DNA of 10,772 nt from Rhodoferax sp. (lineage in GTDB: Bacteria > Pseudomonadota > Gammaproteobacteria > Burkholderiales > Burkholderiaceae_C), in contig JAJAZK010000188.1 of assembly GCA_026785765.1 (NCBI GenBank), positions 1 to 10,772 of the forward strand, written 5' to 3'. The position numbers and the translations under genes are program-made. Shown here piece by piece: positions 1 to 8,096 of this stretch. Each line of letters begins with the position of its first letter. Position 1 is the first letter of the stretch. The notes beneath the pieces are model-generated. The model ran no database searches. It saw nothing but the letters and a program-made list of their open reading frames with translations, and was not told the origin of the DNA.

Positions 1-1
1 C

Positions 2-595
2 GGGCGTGGTTTCTGGCGCGGTGTGTTTTTCTATCCGGTGTTGTTGTCACCGGTCGTGGTCGCCCTGATCTGGAAATGGCTGCTGCAAAGCCAGGGCGTA
101 TTCAACGCCGCGCTGGTGGCCACGGGCAACGAACCCATCGGCTGGTTGACCGACGCCGGCTGGGCATTCTTCTGGACCGTGTTCGTATCGATCTGGGCCC
201 ATATGGGTTTTTACACCCTGATCCTGCTGGCCGGTTTACAGGCCATCCCCAAGGACATGTACGAAGCCGCCGAAATGGACGCCGCCTCGCCGTGGCGCAC
301 GCTGCGCCGCATCACACTGCCGCTTTTGATGCCCAACCTGATCGTGGTGCTGGTGCTGGCAATGATCCGCGCGGTGCAGATCTTCGACGAGGTGTTCGTT
401 CTCACGGGTGGCGGACCCGGTTCGGCCACCACCTTTATCGTGCAATTCATCTACCAGACCGGTTTCGCCGAACAGATCCACCTCTACGGTCTGGCGGCCG
501 CTGCATCGCTGGTGCTGGCGCTGGGCCTGATGCTTTTGACCTTTGTGCAACTGCGGCTGACCCGGGCCAGCGAAGCCGGCAAGCGGGCGCGCTGA
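2..595 (+). CDS. Sugar ABC transporter permease, MalF/UgpA type (5' end cut by window)
   Basis: This is an inner-membrane permease subunit of a carbohydrate ABC importer (CUT1 type). The reading frame is open from base 2 with no start in the window, so the N-terminus lies upstream; the GTG at base 23 is only an internal valine codon. Visible are several hydrophobic helices and the cytoplasmic coupling (EAA) loop at about bases 263-322, reading EAAEMDAASPW, then ITLPLL. The usual glycine of the DGA triplet is alanine here. The segment FDEVFVLTGGGPG further on is typical of MalF/UgpA partners. The C-terminus is a basic tail ending in TGA at 593-595. The next permease starts 4 bases later with no clear Shine-Dalgarno sequence, which suggests translational coupling. 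The family is clear; the substrate cannot be read from this fragment. Confidence 0.92.
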   Translation, partial: GRGFWRGVFFYPVLLSPVVVALIWKWLLQSQGVFNAALVATGNEPIGWLTDAGWAFFWTVFVSIWAHMGFYTLILLAGLQAIPKDMYEAAEMDAASPWRTLRRITLPLLMPNLIVVLVLAMIRAVQIFDEVFVLTGGGPGSATTFIVQFIYQTGFAEQIHLYGLAAAASLVLALGLMLLTFVQLRLTRASEAGKRAR

Positions 596-599
596 AACC

Positions 600-1649
600 A
601 TGAGTGTCACCAGCTTCCTCACCCGCACCCACGGCCGCGGCCGTCTCGACTGGACCGACTGGCTCAGTTACGCCTATCTGCTGGTCGGCCTGTTCACCAT
701 GTTCGCGCCAATCCTGTGGCTGGTGATGTCATCCTTCAAGACCGAGAGCGCGATCGGCCAGTTTCCGCCCACGTTCCTGCCGTACAGCCAGAAGTCGGTG
801 ACCGTGCAGGGCCATGAAAAGCCCTTACCCTTGTTCCTGACAAAAACAGACAGTGGCGAGCTGCGCGAAATGGCGCAGGTGCGGCGCATCGGCATCATGG
901 CCACGATGGTGGACCCGGCCAAACCCGAGCACGAAATTCGCGTCAACATCAACGACCGCAAGCCGATCAACGAGCTGCAATTTGCAGGCAACAACTACAC
1001 CGATCTTTTCGGCAAGTTCAGTTTTGGCAAATATCTTTGGAACAGTGTCTTCATCACCGTGGTCGCCACCCTGTTGACCCTGCTGATCAATTCGATGGCC
1101 GCCTTCGCCCTGTCCAAGTACCAGTTCCGCGGGCAGAAGGCGGTGTTTATGCTGATCATCGCCACGCTGATGATTCCACCTACCATCATCCTGGTGCCGG
1201 TATTTCTGGTCATCAACAGCGTCGGCTTGCTGAACAGCCTGTGGGGCGTGATCCTGCCAGCGATCGCCACCCCCACTGGTGTGTTCCTGTTGCGCCAGTA
1301 CATGCTGACCATCCCCGACGAGCTGCTCGAGGCAGCGCGGATGGACCACGCCAGCGAGTGGCGCATCTACTGGAAGATCATCCTGCCGCTGTCGGCGCCA
1401 GCACTGGCGGTACTGGCGATCTTTTCCGTGATGTGGCGCTGGAACGACTTTCTGCTGCCCTTGATCGTGTTGTCCAAGCCGGAGTTCTTCACGTTGCAAC
1501 TGGCGCTCAACTCGTTCCAGGGTGAACTCAACACCCAGTGGCACTACCTGCTGGCAATGACCGTGATCACGCTGATCCCGATCACGCTGGTGTTCGCCTT
1601 CTTGCAAAAGTACATCACCACCGGCATCGCCAGCGCGGGCGTGAAGTAA
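600..1649 (+). CDS. Sugar ABC transporter permease, MalG/UgpE type, with enlarged periplasmic loop
   Basis: This is the second permease subunit of the same importer, 349 residues. Six hydrophobic segments are visible at about residues 22-44, 145-171, 180-205, 213-235, 268-292 and 316-337. The EAA coupling loop is at about 244-263 (EAARMDHASEW, then IILPL) and would dock on the ATPase encoded next. Family members are usually about 270-300 residues. The excess lies between the first and second membrane segments, roughly residues 50-140, a polar stretch predicted to face the periplasm. Some alpha-glucoside permeases of the AglG kind also have a large insertion here (recalled, not checked). The ATG at 600 is 4 bases after the previous stop and has no strong ribosome site, fitting a coupled start. 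The ATPase gene follows after 25 bases. Confidence 0.93.
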   Translation: MSVTSFLTRTHGRGRLDWTDWLSYAYLLVGLFTMFAPILWLVMSSFKTESAIGQFPPTFLPYSQKSVTVQGHEKPLPLFLTKTDSGELREMAQVRRIGIMATMVDPAKPEHEIRVNINDRKPINELQFAGNNYTDLFGKFSFGKYLWNSVFITVVATLLTLLINSMAAFALSKYQFRGQKAVFMLIIATLMIPPTIILVPVFLVINSVGLLNSLWGVILPAIATPTGVFLLRQYMLTIPDELLEAARMDHASEWRIYWKIILPLSAPALAVLAIFSVMWRWNDFLLPLIVLSKPEFFTLQLALNSFQGELNTQWHYLLAMTVITLIPITLVFAFLQKYITTGIASAGVK

Positions 1650-1662
1650 GCCTATTCCAACT

Positions 1663-1667
1663 GGGGA
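1663..1667 (+). promoter_or_regulatory. Ribosome binding site supporting a GTG start
   Basis: The GGGGA stretch lies 7 bases before the GTG at 1675 and fixes that codon as the start of the ATPase gene. No ATG lies nearby in this frame, and the protein from this GTG begins where MalK/UgpC proteins usually begin. Confidence 0.6.
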
Positions 1668-1674
1668 CTACCGC

Positions 1675-2703
<1,029 letters not shown>

Positions 2704-2750
2704 GCGCCTTTGGTGTCGGCTGGCATCGGTCAGGCGATTTGTTTCCCGGC

Positions 2751-2754
2751 AGGA
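2751..2754 (+). promoter_or_regulatory. Ribosome binding site of the GH31 gene
   Basis: AGGA ends 4 bases before the ATG at 2759. The reading frame is open far upstream (to 2420), but that part overlaps the ATPase gene and does not resemble GH31 sequence. This site therefore decides the start. Confidence 0.55.
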
Positions 2755-2758
2755 ACCC

Positions 2759-4891
2759 ATGAAGACATTCGGCGCGGCCAGCGTATCGGCCACTCACCCC
2801 TATGGCGTTGATCTGGCCTTGCCTGGGGGCGGCCGGTTCAGCATCCAGCTGCTGGAGCCCACCATGGCAAGAGTGCGGTTCAAGGCTGCTGGCGGTTACC
2901 GTGAACCGCGCACCTGGGCGATCGCGCCACAGCCCGGCCCGGACGTGGCATGGTCCGGACGGCCTCGGGACGCGCTGGACGGATTTGCGCTTCCACCGGT
3001 GCGCACGACGCAGCAGAATGGCCAGCTGGAGTTGCAGATCGAAGGCGGCCTGTCGATCCAGGTACAGCTCGACCGACTCGCGCTGACCTGGCGCGACCAA
3101 AGCCGGAACGTGGTGGCAGAGGACCGCAGCACCTCTGCTTATTTCCACAGCGAGCGCAGCGGCGCCACGCGCCATTACCTGCAACGCAACCGGGCCGAGC
3201 GTTACTACGGTCTGGGCGACAAGACCGGGCCGCTCAACCTGCACGGCCGGCGCCTGCGCACACTGGCCCTCGACTCACTCGGATACGACCCGCAACAGGG
3301 TGACCCGCTCTACAAACACTGGCCTTTCGTACTGAGCCGAAACGCCACCGGGCAGTGGAGCGGCATTTACTACGACACGCTGGCCGCGTGCACCTTTGAC
3401 CTGGGTTGCGAACACGACAATTACCACGAGCTGTTCCGTTACGTCGAGATCGACGATGGGGACCTGGACTACTACATGATGGTCGGCAATTCGCCGGGCG
3501 AGGTGATCGCGCAGTTTGTGCGCCTGATCGGCGGCACCCACTTGCCGCCGCGCTGGTCGCTCGGATTTGCGCAGACCGCCATGGGGCTGGCCGACGCACC
3601 CGACGCGCAGGCGCAGCTCGACGCGTTCATCACGCGCATCGGGCAGGAGGGTATCCCCTGTTCGTCCTTTCACTATGGCTCGGGTTACTCGTCGCGCGGC
3701 AAGCGACGGTATGTGTTTACCTGGAACGCGTCCAAGTTTCCGGATCCGAAATCCCTCAATGCAAGGTTCCAGGCTGCGGGCATGCGGCTGGTCGCAAACA
3801 TCAAGCCCTGTCTGCTGGACGACCACCCCGCCTTTGAGGTGGTCAAGGCCCACGGCGGCTTTATCCATCACGCGGCGACTAATTCGCCCATACTCGAGCA
3901 GTTCTGGGACGGCGAAGGTGCCCATCTGGACTTCACCCGGACAGGCGTGATCGCCTGGTGGCAGCAGAACCTGCGTGCCCAGGTGCTGGACTACGGCATC
4001 GATGCCGGCTGGAACGACAACAACGAATACGCCATCATGGACGATGCGGCCGCCTGCCACGGCTTTGGGCAGACGCTGCCGATCCACCGCGCGCGGCCCC
4101 TGCACGCCCTGCTGATGACCCGTGCCAGCTTCGAGGCGCAGGCGGCACACCGCCCGGATGAACCGGTGTTCACAGTGACACGTGGTGGCCCGCCCGGACT
4201 GCAACGCTATGCCCAGACCTGGACCGGCGACAACACCACCAGTTGGGAAACCCTGCGCTGGAACATCCGCACCGGATTGCAAATGAGCCTGTCGGGCATG
4301 TTCAACGTGGGCCATGACGTAGGGGGGTTTGCCGGCCCATCACCCGGGCCGGAGCTCTTCGTGCGCTGGGTGCAGGCGTGTTGCCTGAACCCGCGCATGG
4401 TGATGAACTCATGGAAAGCCGACGGAACCAACAACGTGCCCTGGTTGCACCCCGAAGTGACCCACCATGTGGCGGCTGCGATCCGGCTGCGCTATACCCT
4501 CATGCCGTACCTCTGGCAGCTGTTCGAACGTGCGCATCGGCTGCACGAACCGATCATCCGGCCGACCTTCTACGACTTTGCGGACGACGAGCGCTGCTTC
4601 GACGACTGCGACGATTTCATGCTCGGCGACGCGTTGCTGGTGGCCCCGGTAGTGGAACCGGGTGCGACCAGCCGAACCGTCTACTTGCCGAAAGGTCCTG
4701 CGGCATGGTTTGATTTTCACACCGGCCAACGGCTCGCTGCCGGTGTTGTGCATGGGATTGAGGTGGCACTCGGGACGTTGCCGCTGTTTGCGCGTGCCGG
4801 GGCAAGCGTTACCGTTGCCACAGCAGGCCAGGGCAACAATCGGCACAATGACCCTGTAGGCCAGATTCGACATTTCCCGAGCGGCACTTGA
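2759..4891 (+). CDS. Glycoside hydrolase family 31 (alpha-glucosidase/alpha-xylosidase-like)
   Basis: This is a retaining alpha-glycosidase of 710 residues. The N-terminal beta domain (about 1-250) contains YYGLGDKTGPLNLHGRR and DPLYKHWPF, typical of GH31. The catalytic barrel then carries the nucleophile motif GWNDNNEY, with D420 as the expected nucleophile. The acid/base region is WTGDNTTSWE with D491, followed by GHDVGGF around H519-F524. TRGGPPGLQRY just before the acid/base also fits the family. A C-terminal beta domain follows, including DALLVAPVVEPGA. No signal peptide or lipobox is seen, so the enzyme should be cytoplasmic and act on sugar delivered by the importer encoded just upstream. 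The gap after the ATPase gene is 55 bases with no terminator seen, so it is probably in the same operon. GH31 covers alpha-glucosidases, alpha-xylosidases and others; the exact specificity cannot be decided from these motifs. Confidence 0.93.
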   Translation: MKTFGAASVSATHPYGVDLALPGGGRFSIQLLEPTMARVRFKAAGGYREPRTWAIAPQPGPDVAWSGRPRDALDGFALPPVRTTQQNGQLELQIEGGLSIQVQLDRLALTWRDQSRNVVAEDRSTSAYFHSERSGATRHYLQRNRAERYYGLGDKTGPLNLHGRRLRTLALDSLGYDPQQGDPLYKHWPFVLSRNATGQWSGIYYDTLAACTFDLGCEHDNYHELFRYVEIDDGDLDYYMMVGNSPGEVIAQFVRLIGGTHLPPRWSLGFAQTAMGLADAPDAQAQLDAFITRIGQEGIPCSSFHYGSGYSSRGKRRYVFTWNASKFPDPKSLNARFQAAGMRLVANIKPCLLDDHPAFEVVKAHGGFIHHAATNSPILEQFWDGEGAHLDFTRTGVIAWWQQNLRAQVLDYGIDAGWNDNNEYAIMDDAAACHGFGQTLPIHRARPLHALLMTRASFEAQAAHRPDEPVFTVTRGGPPGLQRYAQTWTGDNTTSWETLRWNIRTGLQMSLSGMFNVGHDVGGFAGPSPGPELFVRWVQACCLNPRMVMNSWKADGTNNVPWLHPEVTHHVAAAIRLRYTLMPYLWQLFERAHRLHEPIIRPTFYDFADDERCFDDCDDFMLGDALLVAPVVEPGATSRTVYLPKGPAAWFDFHTGQRLAAGVVHGIEVALGTLPLFARAGASVTVATAGQGNNRHNDPVGQIRHFPSGT

Positions 4892-4918
4892 CCGCTTCAC
4901 ACCGGACAATAACGTCCC

Positions 4919-5197
4919 ATGCCCACCCCTCCTGACCGCCCGCCGCTGCCCGACCACCTGTCCGTGGACCCGCGCAGCGTCCACCATGTTGCCGCCGTCT
5001 TCGAACACGAGATTGGCATTCGCTTCAACGGCAAGGAGCGAAGGGACGTCGAGGAATACTGCATCAGCCAAGGCTTCATAAAAGTCGCCGCCGGCAAGAC
5101 GCTGGACCGAAAAGGCCGTCCCATGCTGATTACCTTGAAGGGCGCAGTCGAGGTGTTCTACCGGGGGGTTGAGCCGGGCGCCATCAAGCCCGGTTGA
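4919..5197 (+). CDS. DUF3297 family protein
   Basis: This small soluble protein of 92 residues belongs to the DUF3297 family. Recognisable signatures are LSVDPRS at 14-20, GIRFNGKERRDVEEYCIS at 33-50, VAAGKTLDRKGRPM at 56-69 and the closing ITLKGAVEVFY at 71-81. Length and layout match the family. Some members are labelled glutathione peroxidase in databases, but nothing in this sequence supports that chemistry and the function is unknown. It has no signal peptide or membrane segment. The ATG at 4919 lies 27 bases after the GH31 stop without a good Shine-Dalgarno sequence. It may be read through from the sugar operon or have its own promoter; its broad conservation suggests a housekeeping role unrelated to sugar uptake (inference). 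Confidence 0.86.
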   Translation: MPTPPDRPPLPDHLSVDPRSVHHVAAVFEHEIGIRFNGKERRDVEEYCISQGFIKVAAGKTLDRKGRPMLITLKGAVEVFYRGVEPGAIKPG

Positions 5198-5259
5198 CGA
5201 GGCCTATCTGCCGCCGCTGGGCAACTACCAGCTAGCGAAACATCGGATAATATTCCCTG

Positions 5260-5580
5260 ATGGCGACGAGACCCAAACCCAAAGAAGCCGGTTTTCCCCG
5301 CATAGACTATGTGGAGGCAGAGCTGGCCACGCGACCCATGCCGCTGCATGAGTTGCCGCGCCAGGTTGGTATCGACACCGCCATGGCGGTGATCGCCAGG
5401 CATCACGCCCGCATCGCGCGCGCCATCGAGATGTTCTGGGGCACGCGTGATTGCGTGGAGTACATCCAGAAGCTGGTGATGAATGGCGGCGACGGGTTTG
5501 GCAATGCCCGCATCGGGTTCAAACCCGAGGTTGTGTCGGCGCTGCTCAGCCTGTCGACCATGCACCGCATCGAGCGCTGA
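5260..5580 (+). CDS. Conserved hypothetical protein, 106 residues
   Basis: I do not recognise this protein. It starts with a basic, proline-containing tail (MATRPKPKEAGFPR), then looks mostly helical: LPRQVGIDTAMAVIARHH, ARIARAIEMFWGTRDCVEYI and EVVSALLSLSTMH. It contains GGDGFGNARIGF in the middle, a conserved-looking glycine/aromatic turn. There is no signal peptide, membrane segment or obvious catalytic motif. Coding quality is supported by strong GC bias at third positions and a plausible amino-acid mix. No Shine-Dalgarno sequence precedes the ATG at 5260; the upstream sequence is AT-rich (GATAAT at 5246-5251), so a very short leader or a different start is possible. The gene ends 2 bases before the stop codon of the opposing acetoacetyl-CoA synthetase gene. 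Confidence 0.7.
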   Translation: MATRPKPKEAGFPRIDYVEAELATRPMPLHELPRQVGIDTAMAVIARHHARIARAIEMFWGTRDCVEYIQKLVMNGGDGFGNARIGFKPEVVSALLSLSTMHRIER

Positions 5581-5582
5581 AT

Positions 5583-7829
5583 TCAGGCCGTGCCGCCGCC
5601 GTGCGCATCGGCGAACAGCACGTACCAGTCCAGACAGCCCGGGTTGGCCATGGCTTCGCGATTGAGCACCTTCTCCAGCGGCTGGCCCAGCAACAGCCTC
5701 TTGATCGGCAGCTCCTGCTTCTTGCCTGACAAGGTACGTGGAATCTCCGCCACCTGAAACATCGCATCGGGCAGGAAACGCGGCGACAAGGCCACGCGAA
5801 TCGCCTCGTTGATGCGGCGGCGCATCACGTCGTCCAGCCGTACGCCTTCGCGCAGCACGACAAACAGCGGCATGTAGCTGTCGCGCCCCAGGTACTCCAG
5901 GTCCACCACCATGGAGTCGATCACTTCGGGCAACGCCTCCACGGCGCTGTACAACTCGCTGGTGCCCATGCGCAGGCCATGCCGGTTGATGGTGGCGTCT
6001 GAGCGGCCGTAGATGGTGCAGCCGCCATTCGCGCCTACCTTGAGCCAGTCGCCATGGCGCCATACGCCGGGATACATGTCGAAGTAACTCGACAGGTAGC
6101 GCTTGTCGCCCGCGTCGCCCCAGAAATACAGCGGCATGGAAGGAATCGGCGCGGTGCACACCAGTTCGCCCACCGCATCAATCACCGGTTCGCCCTGATC
6201 ATTCCAGGCGTACACGGCACAGCCCAGCAAGCGGCACTGCATCTCGCCCGCAACCAGCGGCAACTCCCGATTGCCTCCGATAAAAGCGCCCGCGAAGTCA
6301 GTGCCGCCAGAGATGTTGCACCACCAGATGTCGCCCCCACGCTCGCCCACTTCGTGTGGCTCGCTGCCCCCCGAGGGGGCGCTCGCGCCTTGGGGCGGCC
6401 CGGCGGCGCTCAGGTCGCCCCCACGCTCGCCCACTTCGTGTGGCTCGCTGCCCCCCGAGGGGGCGCTCGCGCCTTGGGGCGGCCCGGCGGCGCTCAGGTC
6501 GCCCCCACGCTCGTCGTTCTTCGCGCGAACCCGACGGAACTCGGCGGTGCCCCAGTTCTGCGCGTCGATGCTCAAGGGGGAGCCGGTCGTACCCAGGGCG
6601 CGTACACGCGACAGATCGCCGCAGCCCGGCAGGTCAAGCGCGGCCTTTTGGCAACTGGCGAAGAACGCTGCGCCTGCACCAAAGAAAGTTACGCCCAGCC
6701 CGGCGGCGAAGCGCCACAACGTGGTCCAGTCGGGAGGCAACTTGTTGCCCGAAGGATCCAGCCCTGAGCCACCCGGACTGCCATCAAAAATGCAGCAGGT
6801 CGTGCCATTGAGAAGCCCGTTGGTCTGGCAATTCCACATCACCCAGCCCGTCGAGCTGTACCAGTGAAAACGCTCACCCAGGCTGTTGGCAGAGTAACTG
6901 CAACCCACATCGTTGTGCAGCGTGGTCAGGGCCAGCGCGACCAGCATGCTGCCGCCGTGCCCATGCACGATCGGCTTGGGCAAACCTGTGGTGCCACTGG
7001 AGTACACGATCCACAACGGATGGTCGAACGGCAGCCACACCGGCTCGAAGGCACGCGTCTGCGCATCGTCGGTGGCGACCACCTCGGCAAACGCGGTGTA
7101 TTCCAGGTCGGCCGCAGGCGCCTTGCCCAGCGTGCCCAGGTTGTCCACCAACAGCAGAAGCTCAACGCTGGGCAGGGCGGCGCGCAACCCGGCCACGATC
7201 CCCAGGCGGCTCTGATCGCGCCCGGCATGGGTTACGCCATCACAGGCGATCAGCACCTTGGGAGCGATCTGCCGGAACCGGTCCAGCACGGCATTGCTGC
7301 CCATGTCCGGCGCACACATGCTCCAGACGGCGCCGATGCTGGCGCTGGCGAGGAACGCCACCATCGCCTGCGGAACATTCGGCAGGTAGGCCGCGACCCG
7401 GTCGCCGCTGACGACACCCTGCGCGCGCAAATACACGGCCAGTGAGGCGACCTGGCGCCGCAGCTCCGGCCAACCCAGTTCAACTGGCGCGCCAACACCA
7501 AGACTGCGCTCGTTGTGGCTGATCACCGCAGCCAGGCCAGCGGCGTCGGCTGCTGCCACATGCCGCAATACTTGCTGCGCATAATTTACCTGTGCGCCCA
7601 CGAACCAGCGCGCGCCTGGCATGGCGGTCTGCGCCAGCACCGCCGTGTGCGGGGTCGGCGAACACAGATCGAAGTAGTCCCAGACACTTTGCCAGAACGC
7701 ATCAAGGTCGCGCACCGACCATTGCCACAGGGCGTCGTACGAGGCAAAGGTCAACCCGCGCTCACGCGCCAGCCACTCCTGGTAGCGGCGGATCTGCGGG
7801 ACATACGGCGGAGCGGGGTGGCGGTTCAT
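5583..7829 (-). CDS. aacS: Acetoacetyl-CoA synthetase with in-frame repeat insertion
   Basis: This enzyme activates acetoacetate to acetoacetyl-CoA using ATP (ANL adenylating superfamily), usually linked to ketone-body or polyhydroxybutyrate turnover in the cytoplasm. With the ATG at 7829 it has 748 residues, against roughly 650-690 usually. Visible are the P-loop YSSGTTGLPKP from Y276, RFHWYSSTGWVMW at about 320-332, TTGSPLS at about 414-420, ISGGTDFAGAF from I506, and SGKKQELPIK with the expected catalytic lysine K703. The overall match to AacS, including CTAPIPSMPLYFWGD and GRSDATINRHG, is strong. The excess length is explained by residues about 440-500, a Gly/Pro/Ser/Glu-rich segment made of two identical 28-residue copies plus part of a third. 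All core motifs remain, so activity may be kept. A TTG at 7853 would add 8 residues but looks less likely. Ribosome site evidence is weak for both starts. Confidence 0.91.
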   Translation of the reverse strand: MNRHPAPPYVPQIRRYQEWLARERGLTFASYDALWQWSVRDLDAFWQSVWDYFDLCSPTPHTAVLAQTAMPGARWFVGAQVNYAQQVLRHVAAADAAGLAAVISHNERSLGVGAPVELGWPELRRQVASLAVYLRAQGVVSGDRVAAYLPNVPQAMVAFLASASIGAVWSMCAPDMGSNAVLDRFRQIAPKVLIACDGVTHAGRDQSRLGIVAGLRAALPSVELLLLVDNLGTLGKAPAADLEYTAFAEVVATDDAQTRAFEPVWLPFDHPLWIVYSSGTTGLPKPIVHGHGGSMLVALALTTLHNDVGCSYSANSLGERFHWYSSTGWVMWNCQTNGLLNGTTCCIFDGSPGGSGLDPSGNKLPPDWTTLWRFAAGLGVTFFGAGAAFFASCQKAALDLPGCGDLSRVRALGTTGSPLSIDAQNWGTAEFRRVRAKNDERGGDLSAAGPPQGASAPSGGSEPHEVGERGGDLSAAGPPQGASAPSGGSEPHEVGERGGDIWWCNISGGTDFAGAFIGGNRELPLVAGEMQCRLLGCAVYAWNDQGEPVIDAVGELVCTAPIPSMPLYFWGDAGDKRYLSSYFDMYPGVWRHGDWLKVGANGGCTIYGRSDATINRHGLRMGTSELYSAVEALPEVIDSMVVDLEYLGRDSYMPLFVVLREGVRLDDVMRRRINEAIRVALSPRFLPDAMFQVAEIPRTLSGKKQELPIKRLLLGQPLEKVLNREAMANPGCLDWYVLFADAHGGGTA
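6330..6513. repeat. Perfect 84-bp tandem repeat (2 copies plus a 16-bp partial copy) inside aacS
   Basis: Copy 1 is 6330-6413, copy 2 is 6414-6497, and 16 bases of a third copy follow at 6498-6513. By letter-by-letter reading the two full copies are identical. Each copy has a GC-rich palindrome, GCCCCC-CGA-GGGGGC, followed by the segment CGCCTTGGGGCGGCCCGGCG. The period is 28 codons, so the aacS frame is kept. The core resembles a dispersed intergenic repeat I associate with Comamonadaceae genomes; this is recollection and was not searched. No transposase or target duplication is visible. No other copy occurs elsewhere in the window. Confidence 0.95.
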
Positions 7830-8096
7830 GTCCCGTAGGTTACCGCAATGCAATACCGCTGCACCCTATGCCATCGGCGATCTCCAAGGCGCATCCACGC
7901 TCCATTGCTGCGTATGACCCGCGTGGCTCGCCGGGAGCGTACTGATCGGCAGCGGCGCGCACTTTATGGGCACTGCGATGGTCAACATCTATCGCGCGAT
8001 GTGGCACTGGAAGCGGCTGACAGCGGGTATGGAAGGACCGGGCATATCGGGCTAAAATTGCCTGATATATCAAACCTGAAAGTCGAATTTTCAAGG
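7830..8096. other. Divergent intergenic region between aacS and the ATPase gene
   Basis: These 267 bases separate two divergent start codons and so should hold both promoters. The left part is GC-rich with no convincing promoter for aacS. The right part (8041-8096) is clearly AT-richer and holds the inverted repeat at 8044-8068. One plus frame, interrupted by a TGA at 7915-7917, encodes YAIGDLQG near 7867 and an Ala/Trp-rich peptide up to a TAA at 8053-8055. This may be a decayed gene fragment or chance. No tRNA or clear terminator is seen. Confidence 0.6.
8044..8068. promoter_or_regulatory. Inverted repeat, candidate operator of the AAA+ ATPase gene
   Basis: Two 9-base arms, ATATCGGGC (8044-8052) and GCCTGATAT (8060-8068), are inverted repeats with one mismatch around a 7-base AT spacer, TAAAATT. 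The spacer contains TAAAAT (8053-8058), a reasonable -10 element, so a protein bound here would cover it. The site ends 28 bases before the ATG at 8097. A matching -35 is weak (TGGAAG at 8030-8035). The symmetry suggests a dimeric helix-turn-helix regulator; which one is unknown. Confidence 0.45.

Noticed and set aside
4880..4896. Terminator after the GH31 gene
   Set aside because: AGCGG and CCGCT form only a 5-bp stem around the stop codon, with no T-run after it.
6330..6513. CRISPR array
   Set aside because: The copies are directly adjacent with no variable spacers, and the unit is 84 bp.
6054..6867. Long plus-strand open frames across the aacS repeat
   Set aside because: They are antisense shadows of aacS kept open by high GC and by the stop-free repeat; they show no recognisable protein family and no ribosome site.
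7848..8096. N-terminal extension of the AAA+ ATPase
   Set aside because: Its arginine/histidine-rich sequence does not match the family, and it would run through the candidate operator and promoter.
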